A DNA stretch of 64,000 nt from an uncultured Clostridia bacterium (GTDB lineage Bacteria > Bacillota > Clostridia > Christensenellales > Pumilibacteraceae). A program made the position numbers and the translations under genes. The notes below the pieces were generated by a model. The model did not search any database. It was not told the origin of the DNA and saw only the letters and a program-made list of their open reading frames with translations. Positions 35,404 to 44,760 of this stretch are shown here, in pieces; the first letter of the stretch is position 1; each line of letters opens with the position of its first letter. The DNA is taken from NCBI GenBank assembly GCA_934270565.1, contig CAKQPR010000001.1, positions 1 to 64,000 of the forward strand, in the 5' to 3' direction.

Positions 35404-37764
35404 ATGAAAAAACTCGCTTTAACAATAAAAATACTTGCGGCGGCGGTCGTGCTTGCCTCTGTTGCGATTATCCCGACGGCGAAAACGCCTGCTTTTGCGG
35501 CAACCTACATAAACCGCGGAAACGTGAAAGCCCTTGCCTACATTGCGGGAGCGAACGAAAACGCAAACGAAATAGCAGTTGCGACAAGCTCCGAAATTTT
35601 CTTTATAAACGAGGACGGTTCGCCCGCGCTCGACTCTGCCGGAAGCGAACCGACCGAAAAACCGTCCATAACCCTCGAAGGCGTAACCGCTATGGCGGCG
35701 ACCACCGACGCGCTTTATGCGGTAAAAGGTAACGGACTTTACGATACAGCCGACGCTACCTCCGCAAAGAGAGACGGCGTAACGCTTATCGCGGGCGACG
35801 GCGCGGATTTGTACTACTACGACGGAAGCGGAATTCGACTTTATAACAATGAAGGCGCAGACAAGTCCGCCGACTCCGAAAAAATTGCCGTAAGCGGCGT
35901 GACTTCGCTTGCCGTTATCGGCGGGAACGTTTACTTCCTTGCGGACGGTGCGGTTTACAAAAACGACGAAATCGTCTGCTTCAACTCGTCTCTGAAATCG
36001 ATTGCGGCGATAGGCGGCGAGCTTTACGGCATCAACGGAAACAACGAGATCGTTCTCGTTCGCGACGAAAGCGTCGTATATAAAGGTAAAGCCGTTTCGC
36101 TCGTTTCGTCCGCGGGCAACAGACTGCTCTTCGCTACCGATAAGGACGAAATCTATTTGTTCGACGGAGAAAAAGCAACGCTCGTAGCGGCTTCGGCAAG
36201 CGACGAAGAGGGCTTTTACAATTACCCGCTCAAAGCGGTCGCGCGCCTCGGCAAGCTGTACGTTGCCGATTATTCGAACCACCGTATTTCGGTTGCGAGC
36301 AAATCGAACGATAAAGTCGTATACGAGTATTTGTCCGTCCCCCGTCCCCGCGCGATCGCGGTAGCTTCCGACGGCACGATTTACGCCGCTTCGAATAACG
36401 ATATTGTAAAACTCGCCGGCGGCGCTTCGGAAAAGATATTCACCGCTGAAAACGCGCAGATTTCCGACCTGTTTATATCCGACGACGACACGCTGTACTG
36501 CGTTGCAGGCAAAGCCGTTTATTCCGTTCCGAACGGCGAAAAACTTGCGGAAAGCATTGACGGCGCAACAGCGCTTCATAGCGGCGAAACGGTTGTTTTT
36601 GCAGGCGCAGAGCTTGGCAAGGTAACCGTTGCCGAGGACGGAAGCCGTTCCGTTGCCGCCATCGCAACCCTGCCCGCGCCGATAAAAACGATCGCCGCCG
36701 ACAACGACGACAATATTTACGCGCTGACCGCCGGATCGGGCGCAAGTTCGCTTTATAAGATAACTAACGGCGCATCCGAGCTGAAAAAAGCCGATCTTCC
36801 GACAGGCGCTTCGAGCGTGTACGTTTCCCGCTCCTCGTCTCCGATCGGAGCTTTCGGCGATATAATCGTTGCGGACAAAAACGCGAATACCGTTGTTGCG
36901 GTTTCCGCCGAAGAAGCGGGCGTTTCGCCGCTTCCGTCGGCGCCCGAAGCAAGCGATTTCGACGACGATCGGATCTTCCGTTTCGCTAAGACCGACACCG
37001 TTCTTTACAACACCACCGACGAAGCTGACGCGGCGGCTTTCGTTCCGAAAGACAAGCGCGTGATCGTTCTTAAATACGATTTCGGGTACGGTTACGCTTA
37101 CTGCGCGGTCGAAAACGAGCGCGAAGAACTTACTTTCGGGTACGCGTTCCGCTCCACCCTCACCGACCCGATGCCTTACCTCGATCCGGACGGCGAATAC
37201 TGCGTCGTTTACAGCAACTCGGTTAAATTATATTCGTTGCCGTCGAAAGGATCGACCGCCAAAAAGGATCTGAACAAAAACGATCTGCTCGATATGCTTT
37301 CGTTCCCCGACTGCGAGTGGTACAGAGTTCAAATCGACGGCGAAAATGAAAACGATCCGCCGATCGTCGGCTACGTTCCCGTCGGCACAGTGAGCATAAA
37401 TTCGTTCGTTCCGAACGGCGACCGCCCGCAGATCAACGGCGAAATCATCGAATATAACGGCGAAACGAACGCGCTGACTTATAACAAAAACGCGGACGGC
37501 GAATATGTCGAAATCGAAGGCGTAACGCTTCCCGCCGGTACGAAGATCGAAATCACGGAAGGCTTCGACACTTCCGTTCCCTACACTCAGATCAAATATT
37601 ACGACGATCGGCTCGGCACGCTGACTTGCTACGTCAGAACGGTTCACGTTAAATTTTACGGAATTTCGACCGTTCAGATAATCGCGATCGTTATTGCCGT
37701 GCTTACTTTCATTCTGCTCGCGGTGCTGCTGCTCAGACTGTATATGAGAAGAAGAAAAATCTGA
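35404..37764 (+). CDS. Membrane-anchored surface protein with beta-propeller-like repeats
   Basis: 786 residues. A signal peptide (about 1-33, ending PAFA) is followed by a long region (about 50-500) of repeated short blade-like strands such as VTAMAATTDALYAVKGNGLY, NVYFLADGAVYKN, RLLFATDKDEIYLF and PRAIAVASDGTIYAASNNDIVKL cut into NHL/PQQ-like blades. Next come about 200 residues with two SH3-like stretches (DGEYCVVYSNSVKLYSLPSKG and PIVGYVPVGTVS). One C-terminal membrane helix (about 757-778) ends in an Arg-rich tail, so the bulk lies outside. It is monocistronic, flanked by a promoter and a terminator. I do not recognise a named family. A role in the cell envelope or surface binding is inferred. 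Confidence 0.82.
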   Translation: MKKLALTIKILAAAVVLASVAIIPTAKTPAFAATYINRGNVKALAYIAGANENANEIAVATSSEIFFINEDGSPALDSAGSEPTEKPSITLEGVTAMAATTDALYAVKGNGLYDTADATSAKRDGVTLIAGDGADLYYYDGSGIRLYNNEGADKSADSEKIAVSGVTSLAVIGGNVYFLADGAVYKNDEIVCFNSSLKSIAAIGGELYGINGNNEIVLVRDESVVYKGKAVSLVSSAGNRLLFATDKDEIYLFDGEKATLVAASASDEEGFYNYPLKAVARLGKLYVADYSNHRISVASKSNDKVVYEYLSVPRPRAIAVASDGTIYAASNNDIVKLAGGASEKIFTAENAQISDLFISDDDTLYCVAGKAVYSVPNGEKLAESIDGATALHSGETVVFAGAELGKVTVAEDGSRSVAAIATLPAPIKTIAADNDDNIYALTAGSGASSLYKITNGASELKKADLPTGASSVYVSRSSSPIGAFGDIIVADKNANTVVAVSAEEAGVSPLPSAPEASDFDDDRIFRFAKTDTVLYNTTDEADAAAFVPKDKRVIVLKYDFGYGYAYCAVENEREELTFGYAFRSTLTDPMPYLDPDGEYCVVYSNSVKLYSLPSKGSTAKKDLNKNDLLDMLSFPDCEWYRVQIDGENENDPPIVGYVPVGTVSINSFVPNGDRPQINGEIIEYNGETNALTYNKNADGEYVEIEGVTLPAGTKIEITEGFDTSVPYTQIKYYDDRLGTLTCYVRTVHVKFYGISTVQIIAIVIAVLTFILLAVLLLRLYMRRRKI

Positions 37765-37781
37765 AAATCAAAACACAATAA

Positions 37782-37822
37782 AAACCCGCTACGTCGCAAA
37801 AAAGACGATACGTAGCGGGTTT
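37782..37822. terminator. Bidirectional terminator between the surface protein and the aro operon
   Basis: A perfect 13-bp stem (AAACCCGCTACGT with ACGTAGCGGGTTT) is flanked by A-rich and T-rich tracts. It serves both convergent units. Confidence 0.92.
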
Positions 37823-37831
37823 TTTAATACA

Positions 37832-38260
37832 TTATAACGCGAGGATTTTCTCCATTGCTTCGCGATAGCCGTCGAAGCCGTGACCGGCGATCTGGCAGAA
37901 CGCATATTCGGCGACGTAGCTGAAATTACGGTAGGATTCGCGGCTGTGAATATCGGTGATATGGACGTCCACGGCGGGGACTTCGGCGGCTTTGAGCGCG
38001 TCGAGAATGGCGAGCGAAGTGTGCGTGTACGCGCCCGCGTTTATGACGATGCCGTCCTGTCTGCCGCGCGCTTTCTGAATTTCGGTAACGATTTCGCCCT
38101 CGCAATTCGACTGAAAAAGCTTTACCTTTACGCCGAGCTCTTTCGCGCTTTTACAGATAAACTTTTTAAGCGCGGCATAGTCCTGTTTGCCGTAAAGCGC
38201 GGGTTCGCGCTTGCCGAGCATATTCAGATTCACGCCGTTAATAACGAGTATTTTTTTCAT
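37832..38260 (-). CDS. aroQ: Type II 3-dehydroquinate dehydratase
   Basis: Third step of the shikimate pathway: dehydrates 3-dehydroquinate. The 142 residues are typical of the dodecameric type II enzyme. Marks are ILVINGVNLNMLGKREPALYG at the N-terminus (conserved loop with Asn and Arg), the active-site segment QSNCEGEIV, INAGAYTHTSLAILDAL, and VHITDIHSRESYR with the catalytic His region. It overlaps the aroE/aroK fusion gene by 23 bases and is the last gene of the operon. Confidence 0.96.
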   Translation of the reverse strand: MKKILVINGVNLNMLGKREPALYGKQDYAALKKFICKSAKELGVKVKLFQSNCEGEIVTEIQKARGRQDGIVINAGAYTHTSLAILDALKAAEVPAVDVHITDIHSRESYRNFSYVAEYAFCQIAGHGFDGYREAMEKILAL

Positions 38261-39467
38261 AGCTTTTTACGATCTCCTCCGCGGCTTTTTCCGCGCTCGT
38301 TTCGTTCTTCACCACAGCGTCCGCAACGCTCTTAAAAATTCCGTCGCGCTCGGAAAAAATTCGCTCTACCCCTTCGCTTTCGCTCACGGGACGGCCGTCG
38401 GTTTCGAGCCGATCGAGCGGGCGCGTAAGATAGACGACGAAACCGTTTTTGCGGATTTCGTACCGATTTTTTTCGGCGATCGGCGTTCCTCCGCCGGTTG
38501 CGACAACCTGCCCTCCGCGCGAGAGAACTTCGCGGGCAACTGCGGATTCGACTTCGCGAAAATACGCTTCGCCGCTTTCTCCGAAAATTTCGGGAACGGT
38601 TCTCCCCTCGCGCTTCTCTATTTCCTCGTCGAGGTCAACGAACGCTTTTCCCGTTTTTTCGGCGACAAGCCTTCCTATCGTCGTTTTTCCGCAGGAAGGC
38701 ATTCCGATAAGCACGATATTGTCCTTTTGCGCCGCAAGCTCGGACACGATTTTTTCGGTTACGTCGGCGGCGACACTTTTACCCGTCCAGATTTCCTCGG
38801 CTTTGATCGCCTGATACACAAGCATACTCAGCCCGCACGAAGCTTTCACGCCGATCTTGCGCGCCTGTTCGGTAATGTACGTCCGAAGCGGATTGTACAC
38901 GGGATCGGCGACGAATTCGAGAGCCGGGAAAATCGCGGGATCGACCGCGCTTGCTCCGTCGTTCGGGAACATACCCACGGGGGTCGTGTTTATAAGAATT
39001 TCGGTGTCCGTGAGAGTTGCGATATTGTCGTAATTGTACTCGCCTTTGCGGCTGACGAGACAGACTTTCTTCGCTCCCTCGCGTTTTGCGAGCGCCCGAG
39101 CGGTTTTGCTCGTGCCGCCGCTTCCCAAAATTGTCACGGTCTTGTTTTTCAACGTAACTCCCGCGCGGGCGAAAAGATACGCCATTCCGTCGATGTCGGT
39201 ATTGTAACCGATTTTTTTGCCGTTTTCGATCTTTACGGTGTTCACGCAACCGACGATTTTCGCCGATTCGTCGAGCTCGTCGAGGTACGGCATAACCGTT
39301 TCTTTGTACGGGATCGTCACGTTGAAACAATCGACCGGCGGGTTTTTCATAAACGCGTCGAGTTCGGCTTCGTCGAGCTCGGTAAGGTCGTATTCCGTGC
39401 CGAGCGCGCGATGGATTTCCGCCGAAAAGCTGTGGCGAAGCGTTTTTCCGATTAAGGTCGCTTTCAT
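38238..39467 (-). CDS. aroE-aroK: Shikimate dehydrogenase-shikimate kinase fusion
   Basis: A bifunctional 409-residue protein. Residues 1-245 are AroE: GKTLRHSFSAEIHRAL, FNVTIPYKETVMPYL with the catalytic Lys, and the NADP Rossmann loop ILGSGGTSKTARAL near 113-126. Residues 250-409 are AroK: the Walker A loop GMPSCGKTTIG at 255-265, DLDEEIEKREGRTVPEIF, and ATGGGTP at 323-329. The two catalyse consecutive steps, from 3-dehydroshikimate to shikimate and to shikimate-3-phosphate. The gene overlaps pheA by four bases. Both halves look intact. Confidence 0.95.
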   Translation of the reverse strand: MKATLIGKTLRHSFSAEIHRALGTEYDLTELDEAELDAFMKNPPVDCFNVTIPYKETVMPYLDELDESAKIVGCVNTVKIENGKKIGYNTDIDGMAYLFARAGVTLKNKTVTILGSGGTSKTARALAKREGAKKVCLVSRKGEYNYDNIATLTDTEILINTTPVGMFPNDGASAVDPAIFPALEFVADPVYNPLRTYITEQARKIGVKASCGLSMLVYQAIKAEEIWTGKSVAADVTEKIVSELAAQKDNIVLIGMPSCGKTTIGRLVAEKTGKAFVDLDEEIEKREGRTVPEIFGESGEAYFREVESAVAREVLSRGGQVVATGGGTPIAEKNRYEIRKNGFVVYLTRPLDRLETDGRPVSESEGVERIFSERDGIFKSVADAVVKNETSAEKAAEEIVKSYEKNTRY

Positions 39468-40600
39468 ACTGTTTCTTTGTAGCTGCCGAGGAACACGAAC
39501 AGATCCGTGCCGTTTTCGAGGTCGGCTATAAGGTTCTGAACGCTCGGATCGGAAACGTCGCCTTCGAAATCGAAGTAGAACAGAAATTCGAAGTCGGAAT
39601 TACGAATGGGGCGGGATTCGAGTTTTGTAAGGTTAAGATTGAGCGCCGCGAAACGATTGAGCACGCGGTTGAGGCTACCCGGGGTGTGCGCGGTGTTTAC
39701 CATAACGCTGATTTTGTTCGCTCCCTTGTAGATTTCGAGGTTCTTGGAAATGCAGATGAAGCGCGTGTAGTTGTTTCCCTCGTCCTGAACGTTGGTTTTC
39801 AGGATCGAAAGCCCGTAAATTTCGGCGCATTCGGTCGAGCAGATCGCGGCGACGGTATCGTCGTTTCCGTCGGCTACGAATTTTGCGGCGACGGCGGTGT
39901 TTTCCATAATGCGGGCTTCGGCTTTAAGCGATTTTATGAATTCGGCGCACTGGAGTATGCCCTGCTCGTGCGAAACGATCGTCTTTATATTCTCGATGCG
40001 CGCGCCCTTTTTAGCGACGAGCGCGTGTTTCGCCTGAACGCGAACGCTGCTGACGATCGAGAAGCGATATTTCTGCATAAGATCGTAAACCTGAAGTATC
40101 GAGCCCGTCGTGCTGTTTTCTATCGGGAGCACGCCGTACTCGCAAAGGTTTTTGTCGACCGCCTGAAACACGCCTTCGAACGTCTTGAAGTACGTTATGT
40201 CCGAAAGTTCGAACAGTTTTTCGGCGGCAATTCCGCTGTACGCGCCGCGCACGCCCTGACAAGCCACGGTCGCGGAAACGGGAGCCGCGGACTGCTTTTC
40301 GACGGCTTTTTTGATTGCTTCGGCGGCAGGCGAAGAAAGATGAATGAAACGGTTCTGATAAGCCTTGCTCGTGTAGAAAATCGTGTTGTAAAGCTGCTTT
40401 ACGTACACTTTCTGCTCGTCGGGGAACTTCGCGGCGAGCCGATTTACGATTGCTTTTTCGCGCTCGGGAGCGTCAACATTCTTGTTTTCCTTGTCCTTGA
40501 TGATGCCGATTTCGCGGCTGAGCTCCATACGCTTGCCGTAAAGGTCGGTAATCTGATCGTCGATACGGTCGATCTTCTCTCTTGCCTCGGTTAAGTCCAT
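39464..40600 (-). CDS. pheA: Bifunctional chorismate mutase-prephenate dehydratase
   Basis: A P-protein of 378 residues that converts chorismate to prephenate and then phenylpyruvate. The AroQ-type chorismate mutase helix domain spans about 1-85 (TEAREKIDRIDDQITDLYGKRMELSREIG). The dehydratase spans about 108-285 (ACQGVRGAYSGIAAEKL, VLPIENSTTGSI, and the NYTRFICIS catalytic TRF). A C-terminal ACT domain spans about 295-375 with the Phe-binding ESRP motif (LTKLESRPIRN), so the enzyme is probably also inhibited by phenylalanine. It lies 18 bases after aroC in the operon. Confidence 0.96.
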   Translation of the reverse strand: MDLTEAREKIDRIDDQITDLYGKRMELSREIGIIKDKENKNVDAPEREKAIVNRLAAKFPDEQKVYVKQLYNTIFYTSKAYQNRFIHLSSPAAEAIKKAVEKQSAAPVSATVACQGVRGAYSGIAAEKLFELSDITYFKTFEGVFQAVDKNLCEYGVLPIENSTTGSILQVYDLMQKYRFSIVSSVRVQAKHALVAKKGARIENIKTIVSHEQGILQCAEFIKSLKAEARIMENTAVAAKFVADGNDDTVAAICSTECAEIYGLSILKTNVQDEGNNYTRFICISKNLEIYKGANKISVMVNTAHTPGSLNRVLNRFAALNLNLTKLESRPIRNSDFEFLFYFDFEGDVSDPSVQNLIADLENGTDLFVFLGSYKETV

Positions 40601-40618
40601 ATCTGTCTCCTTAAAAAG

Positions 40619-41680
40619 TTATTTTTCGCTGTTTTCGAGCTCGTCGAGAAGCGCGATCGCAACCGCCGCTTCGACGACGGGAACGGCACGGGGGACGATG
40701 CACGCGTCGTGTCTGCCCTTTATCGCTATTACGACGTTCTCTTTCTTTACAAGGTCTACCGTTTTTTGCGGTTTCGCTATCGACGGCGTGGGGCGGAACG
40801 CTACCGAAAGCGTGATCGGCATACCGTTCGAAATTCCGCCGTTTATACCGCCCGAACGGTTGGTTTCGGTATAAAAAACGCCGTTTTCGACGCGGATCGG
40901 GTCGTTCGCTTCGCTACCGAATTCGGCTGCAAGATTAAATCCGTCGCCGAATTCTACGCCTTTTACCGCGGGAATTCCGAACACTGCCGATGAAATCTTG
41001 CTTTCGATCCCGCCGAAAAGCGCGTTGCCCACACCCGCGGGAAAGCCTTCGACGATACATTCGACAACTCCGCCCACGCTGTCGCCCGAAGTCTTGGCTT
41101 CGAGGAGTTTCGCTTCGAGCGCGGGAACGTTGCCGAGCGCGGGGAATCCGACCGTTCTTTCTATTTCGTCGCACGTTACGGCTTCGGTTTTATAGCTTTT
41201 CGCCTTGACGCCGCCGATTTCGCCGACGTAAGCGCATACTTTTACGCCGCGTTTTTCGAGAATTTGTTTTGCTATGCCGCCCGCGATACAAAGCGGAGCC
41301 GTAAGCCGCCCCGAAAATTCGCCGCCGCCTGAAAAGTCGAGCCGTCCGTCCTTGCAGTACGCCGCAAAGTCCGCGTGGCTCGGGCGGGGTTTTGCGTAAA
41401 GCTCGTTGTAATCGCCGCTGCGCACGTTCTTGTTGTAAATAACCGCATGCACGTTGCCGACGATTTCGTCGTTATCCACCCCCGAAACGAACACGGGCTC
41501 GTCGGGTTCGATCCGCGAGGTCGAATACGCCGCGTTTTTCGCGCTTCGCCGCGACATAAATTCGGATAATTTCGTTCTGTCTATGCGGAATTTCGGGAAG
41601 CCCGAAAAGTTTACGCCGATTTCGCTCGCGTGAGACGTTCCGTACACTTCCACGGTTATTTTGTCGCCGTTAAATTTCAT
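40619..41680 (-). CDS. aroC: Chorismate synthase
   Basis: Last common step: converts EPSP to chorismate with reduced flavin. 353 residues. Marks are GTSHASEIGVNFSGFP near the N-terminus, RPSHADFAAYCK, a Ser-Gly-Gly-Gly-Glu-Phe-Ser segment, GDSVGGVVECI and the C-terminal IKGRHDACIVPRAVPVVEAA. It overlaps aroA by 11 bases. Confidence 0.96.
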   Translation of the reverse strand: MKFNGDKITVEVYGTSHASEIGVNFSGFPKFRIDRTKLSEFMSRRSAKNAAYSTSRIEPDEPVFVSGVDNDEIVGNVHAVIYNKNVRSGDYNELYAKPRPSHADFAAYCKDGRLDFSGGGEFSGRLTAPLCIAGGIAKQILEKRGVKVCAYVGEIGGVKAKSYKTEAVTCDEIERTVGFPALGNVPALEAKLLEAKTSGDSVGGVVECIVEGFPAGVGNALFGGIESKISSAVFGIPAVKGVEFGDGFNLAAEFGSEANDPIRVENGVFYTETNRSGGINGGISNGMPITLSVAFRPTPSIAKPQKTVDLVKKENVVIAIKGRHDACIVPRAVPVVEAAVAIALLDELENSEK

Positions 41681-42908
41681 TCGTTACGCCTCCGATTTTT
41701 CCGTAATCGTCAAAAAAGTTCGGGTACGATTTCGCGACGGCTTTTTCGCCGCTTATCGTAGATCTTCCGTCGGCAAAGCTTGCGAGTATCGCCTCGCTCA
41801 TCGCCATACGGTGATCGTTCGCCGAATCGAACGCGCCGCCGCGAGGTTGCCCGCCGATTATCTTGAGTTTGTCGCCGCCCGCGGCTTTTATACCCGCCGC
41901 GCCGAGCATTTTTATAATTTCGCCCAGCCTGTCCGACTCCTTAATTTTAAGCCGCTCCACGCCGCTTATTACAGTTTCGCCCGCGCAGTACGCGGCGAGA
42001 ACGCTTATCGCGGGAACGGCGTCCGGAATATCGGTCGCGTCCGTCGTAAAGCCGCGAAGCTTATTCTTGCGGACGGTAACGGCGGTCTCGGAAACGCTAA
42101 TTTCCGCGCCCGCCTCGGCTATGATGCCCAGAATTTTTTTGTCGCCCTGCACCGAATCGGGGTTAAGTCCGTTTACCGTCACGCCGTTATCCGATAGCGC
42201 GCCCGCGACGAGGAAAAACGCCGCGTTCGACCAGTCGCCTTCTACCTTGTAGTCGGTAATTTCCGTCCGGACGCGTGGTGAAACGGTATATATTACGTCC
42301 GAAAAAGTCACGTTCTGTCCGAAATCGCGCATAACGCTTTCGGTGATTTTCAGATACTCGCGCGAAACGATTTTGCCGTCGAGTTTCAGCGTGCCGCCGC
42401 CCGCGATCGCGAGCGCGAACAACATACCGGTAACGTACTGCGAGCTGACGGAAGCGTTGATTTCGTAGCTCCCCGCGGCGAGTTTACCGCTTAAAAACCG
42501 CTTGTTTTCTACCGCAACGCCGCCCGAAGCAAGCGTTTTTATGAGTTCGTCGTTCGGTCGGTCGAGAAGTCTGCCGCTTCCGACGAATTCGGTTCCGATC
42601 CCGAGCGCCGCGACGATCGGCATCATAAATCTTAGCGTCGATCCGCTTTCGCCGCAATCGAGAACGGCTTTTTCGGGCGATTTTCCGATCGGAAACACTG
42701 TCGCTTCGTCACCGACAAGCTCCGCTTTCGCGCCGATCGCGCCGAGACAACGAAGCGTTGCCGAAACGTCCTGCGACGGAGTTACGCCGCGAACGACGAC
42801 GGGATTTTTTGCGAAAAGCGCCGCCGAAATAAGCGCGCGGTGGGCAAACGATTTCGAGCCGATCGCGTTTACGCTTCCGCCGAGAACGTGAGGTGTGATT
42901 TCGATCAT
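41670..42908 (-). CDS. aroA: 3-phosphoshikimate 1-carboxyvinyltransferase (EPSP synthase)
   Basis: Adds enolpyruvate to shikimate-3-phosphate. 412 residues from the ATG at 42908, which overlaps the aroB stop as ATGA. An in-frame start at 42953 would add 15 residues inside aroB and is less likely. Marks are IGSKSFAHRALISAALF, the phosphoenolpyruvate loop CGESGSTLRFM, DRPNDELIKTL, and NDHRMAMSEAIL near the C-terminus. Ala rather than Gly in some loop positions means glyphosate class cannot be judged by eye. Confidence 0.95.
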   Translation of the reverse strand: MIEITPHVLGGSVNAIGSKSFAHRALISAALFAKNPVVVRGVTPSQDVSATLRCLGAIGAKAELVGDEATVFPIGKSPEKAVLDCGESGSTLRFMMPIVAALGIGTEFVGSGRLLDRPNDELIKTLASGGVAVENKRFLSGKLAAGSYEINASVSSQYVTGMLFALAIAGGGTLKLDGKIVSREYLKITESVMRDFGQNVTFSDVIYTVSPRVRTEITDYKVEGDWSNAAFFLVAGALSDNGVTVNGLNPDSVQGDKKILGIIAEAGAEISVSETAVTVRKNKLRGFTTDATDIPDAVPAISVLAAYCAGETVISGVERLKIKESDRLGEIIKMLGAAGIKAAGGDKLKIIGGQPRGGAFDSANDHRMAMSEAILASFADGRSTISGEKAVAKSYPNFFDDYGKIGGVTNEI

Positions 42909-43912
42909 AACAGCTCCCCGAGGCGGTCGAGCGGGATATTTTCCGCTCTGCAATCGCCCGCGTCTTTTATGAGAATAAATCTGACGAAGCCGTCGCTTGC
43001 TTTTTTGTCGAGCGCGATTTTTTTGATTATATCGTTTTTCGCGTAAGGAATCGTTCCGTCCTCGTCCGCCGAAGCAAGAAGCGCGCGAAGCTCCTTTTCC
43101 TTTTCGTCCGAAAGCCCATAATATTTCTTGGAAACCGTGATCGCCGCGCCCAAACCCTTATACACGCAAAGTCCGTGCGGGATCGTATACCCCGACAAAC
43201 TCTCGATCGCGTGTCCTACGGTATGCCCGAGGTTGAGGAGCGCTCGGCAACCGCTTTCGCGCTCGTCCGCTTCCACGATTTTCGCTTTGATTTCGAGCGC
43301 GCGGGCGATAAGATCGCAAGTAACGCCGCCGCGGACGTCCGCTTCCGAAATCGTTGTGCTCAGAAACGCGTACTTTACAAGTTCGCCGAGCCCGTTGGAA
43401 AATTCTTCTTTTGGGAGGGTGCGAAGAAACGACAGGTTGATATACACGCCGTCGGGCTGATAGAACGTTCCGACGAGGTTTTTGCCTGCGGGAAGGTCGA
43501 TCGCGGTTTTGCCTCCGACCGACGAATCGATCATCGCAAGAAGCGAAGTCGGGATCTGATAAAAGCCTATTCCACGCATGTACGTTGAAGCCGCAAAGCC
43601 CGAAAGATCGCCCGTAACGCCGCCGCCGAGAGCCACTACCGCGTCGCCGCGATGGAAGCCGTTTTCGGCGAGAAAGTCGAGAATTTTTAAATACGTATGC
43701 GAATTTTTGCTACATTCGCCGTGCGGAAACACGAATGAAACAGTGCTTTCAGGGAGAAGTTTTTTGACTTCTTCGAGGTAAAGCTCAGCTACCTTATCAT
43801 CCGAAACAACGCAGACTTTTTTGCCCGCATAAAGGTTTTTCGGGAAGTCGGAAAGGCTGTCAGAAATCAGTATATCGTATTTTTTCGACGCGTTTACGGT
43901 TAGGTTTTTCAT
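42905..43912 (-). CDS. aroB: 3-dehydroquinate synthase
   Basis: Second shikimate step: cyclises DAHP to 3-dehydroquinate with NAD and a metal. The 335 residues are slightly below the usual 350-360. Marks are DAVVALGGGVTGDLSGFAAS, YQIPTSLLAMIDSSVGGKTAID, GKNLVGTFYQPDGVY, and the metal ligands in LNLGHTVGHAIE and YTIPHGLCVYKG. It is joined to tyrA by a TAATG overlap and to aroA by an ATGA overlap. Confidence 0.96.
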   Translation of the reverse strand: MKNLTVNASKKYDILISDSLSDFPKNLYAGKKVCVVSDDKVAELYLEEVKKLLPESTVSFVFPHGECSKNSHTYLKILDFLAENGFHRGDAVVALGGGVTGDLSGFAASTYMRGIGFYQIPTSLLAMIDSSVGGKTAIDLPAGKNLVGTFYQPDGVYINLSFLRTLPKEEFSNGLGELVKYAFLSTTISEADVRGGVTCDLIARALEIKAKIVEADERESGCRALLNLGHTVGHAIESLSGYTIPHGLCVYKGLGAAITVSKKYYGLSDEKEKELRALLASADEDGTIPYAKNDIIKKIALDKKASDGFVRFILIKDAGDCRAENIPLDRLGELL

Positions 43913-44760
43913 TACTGTTTCCTGCCTTTAAGGTCGATGTCGAGTTTGCGGCGGTTGCCTTCTTCGAGAAGGACGGCAAGACGCTCTTCGTCGTTGTCGT
44001 CGAGGGCTTTCTTATACTCCGCAAGATGTCCGATTATTTCGCCGAGCTCGCCCGAAAGGTAATCACGGTTGTCGATCATAAGTTCCGACCACATTTTGCT
44101 GTTGAGCCTTGCCACGCGCGTAAGGTCGCGGTAGCTTCCCGCCGAAAAGCCGTCGTGGACTTCGGCGCGGGTGTTTTTGATATAGGCGTTCGAGACGATA
44201 TGGCAAAGCTGCGAAGTGAACGCGATCATTCCGTCGTGGTAGTCCGCCGAGCAAACCATAACTTCGCCGAAACCGAGCGACAGATAGAATTTTTTGAGCG
44301 CGTCGAGACGGGCTATATCTTCGGTTACGGGTACGATAATCATGGACGCACGGTCGAAAAGGCTTGTTATCGAGTGCTCTATCCCCGAAAACTCTCTGCC
44401 CGCCATGGGGTGACCGCCGACGAAAAACAGATCGGGATAAGCCTTTTGCATTTCGTTCATTTCGGAAACGACGAGTCTTTTCGTTCCGCAAAAATCGGTA
44501 ACGATCGCGCCCGATTTAAGGTGCGGCAGGTACGGCTCGATAACGGCTTTGAAATCGCGGGGGTAAAGCGCTACGATAATCATATCGAGCTTGTCTGCGT
44601 TTTCTGTCGTAAGCACGCCGTCGAGCATTCCGATAAGGTCGGCTTTGCGCATAACGTCGGACGATTTATCGAAGCCGTACACTTCGTGCCCGCCCGCTTT
44701 TTTGAGGGTGCGCGCGAACGACGCGCCCATAAGTCCGAGACCGATAATTCCGACTTTCAT
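43912..44760 (-). CDS. tyrA: Prephenate dehydrogenase
   Basis: Converts prephenate to 4-hydroxyphenylpyruvate for tyrosine. 282 residues with a Rossmann start (VGIIGLGLMGASFARTLKKAG), TDFCGTKRLVVSEM, and the substrate segment GGHPMAGREFSGIEH. No ACT or chorismate mutase domain is fused, so allosteric control must sit elsewhere (DAHP synthase, attenuator). It begins at the base next to the aroF stop. Confidence 0.95.
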   Translation of the reverse strand: MKVGIIGLGLMGASFARTLKKAGGHEVYGFDKSSDVMRKADLIGMLDGVLTTENADKLDMIIVALYPRDFKAVIEPYLPHLKSGAIVTDFCGTKRLVVSEMNEMQKAYPDLFFVGGHPMAGREFSGIEHSITSLFDRASMIIVPVTEDIARLDALKKFYLSLGFGEVMVCSADYHDGMIAFTSQLCHIVSNAYIKNTRAEVHDGFSAGSYRDLTRVARLNSKMWSELMIDNRDYLSGELGEIIGHLAEYKKALDDNDEERLAVLLEEGNRRKLDIDLKGRKQ

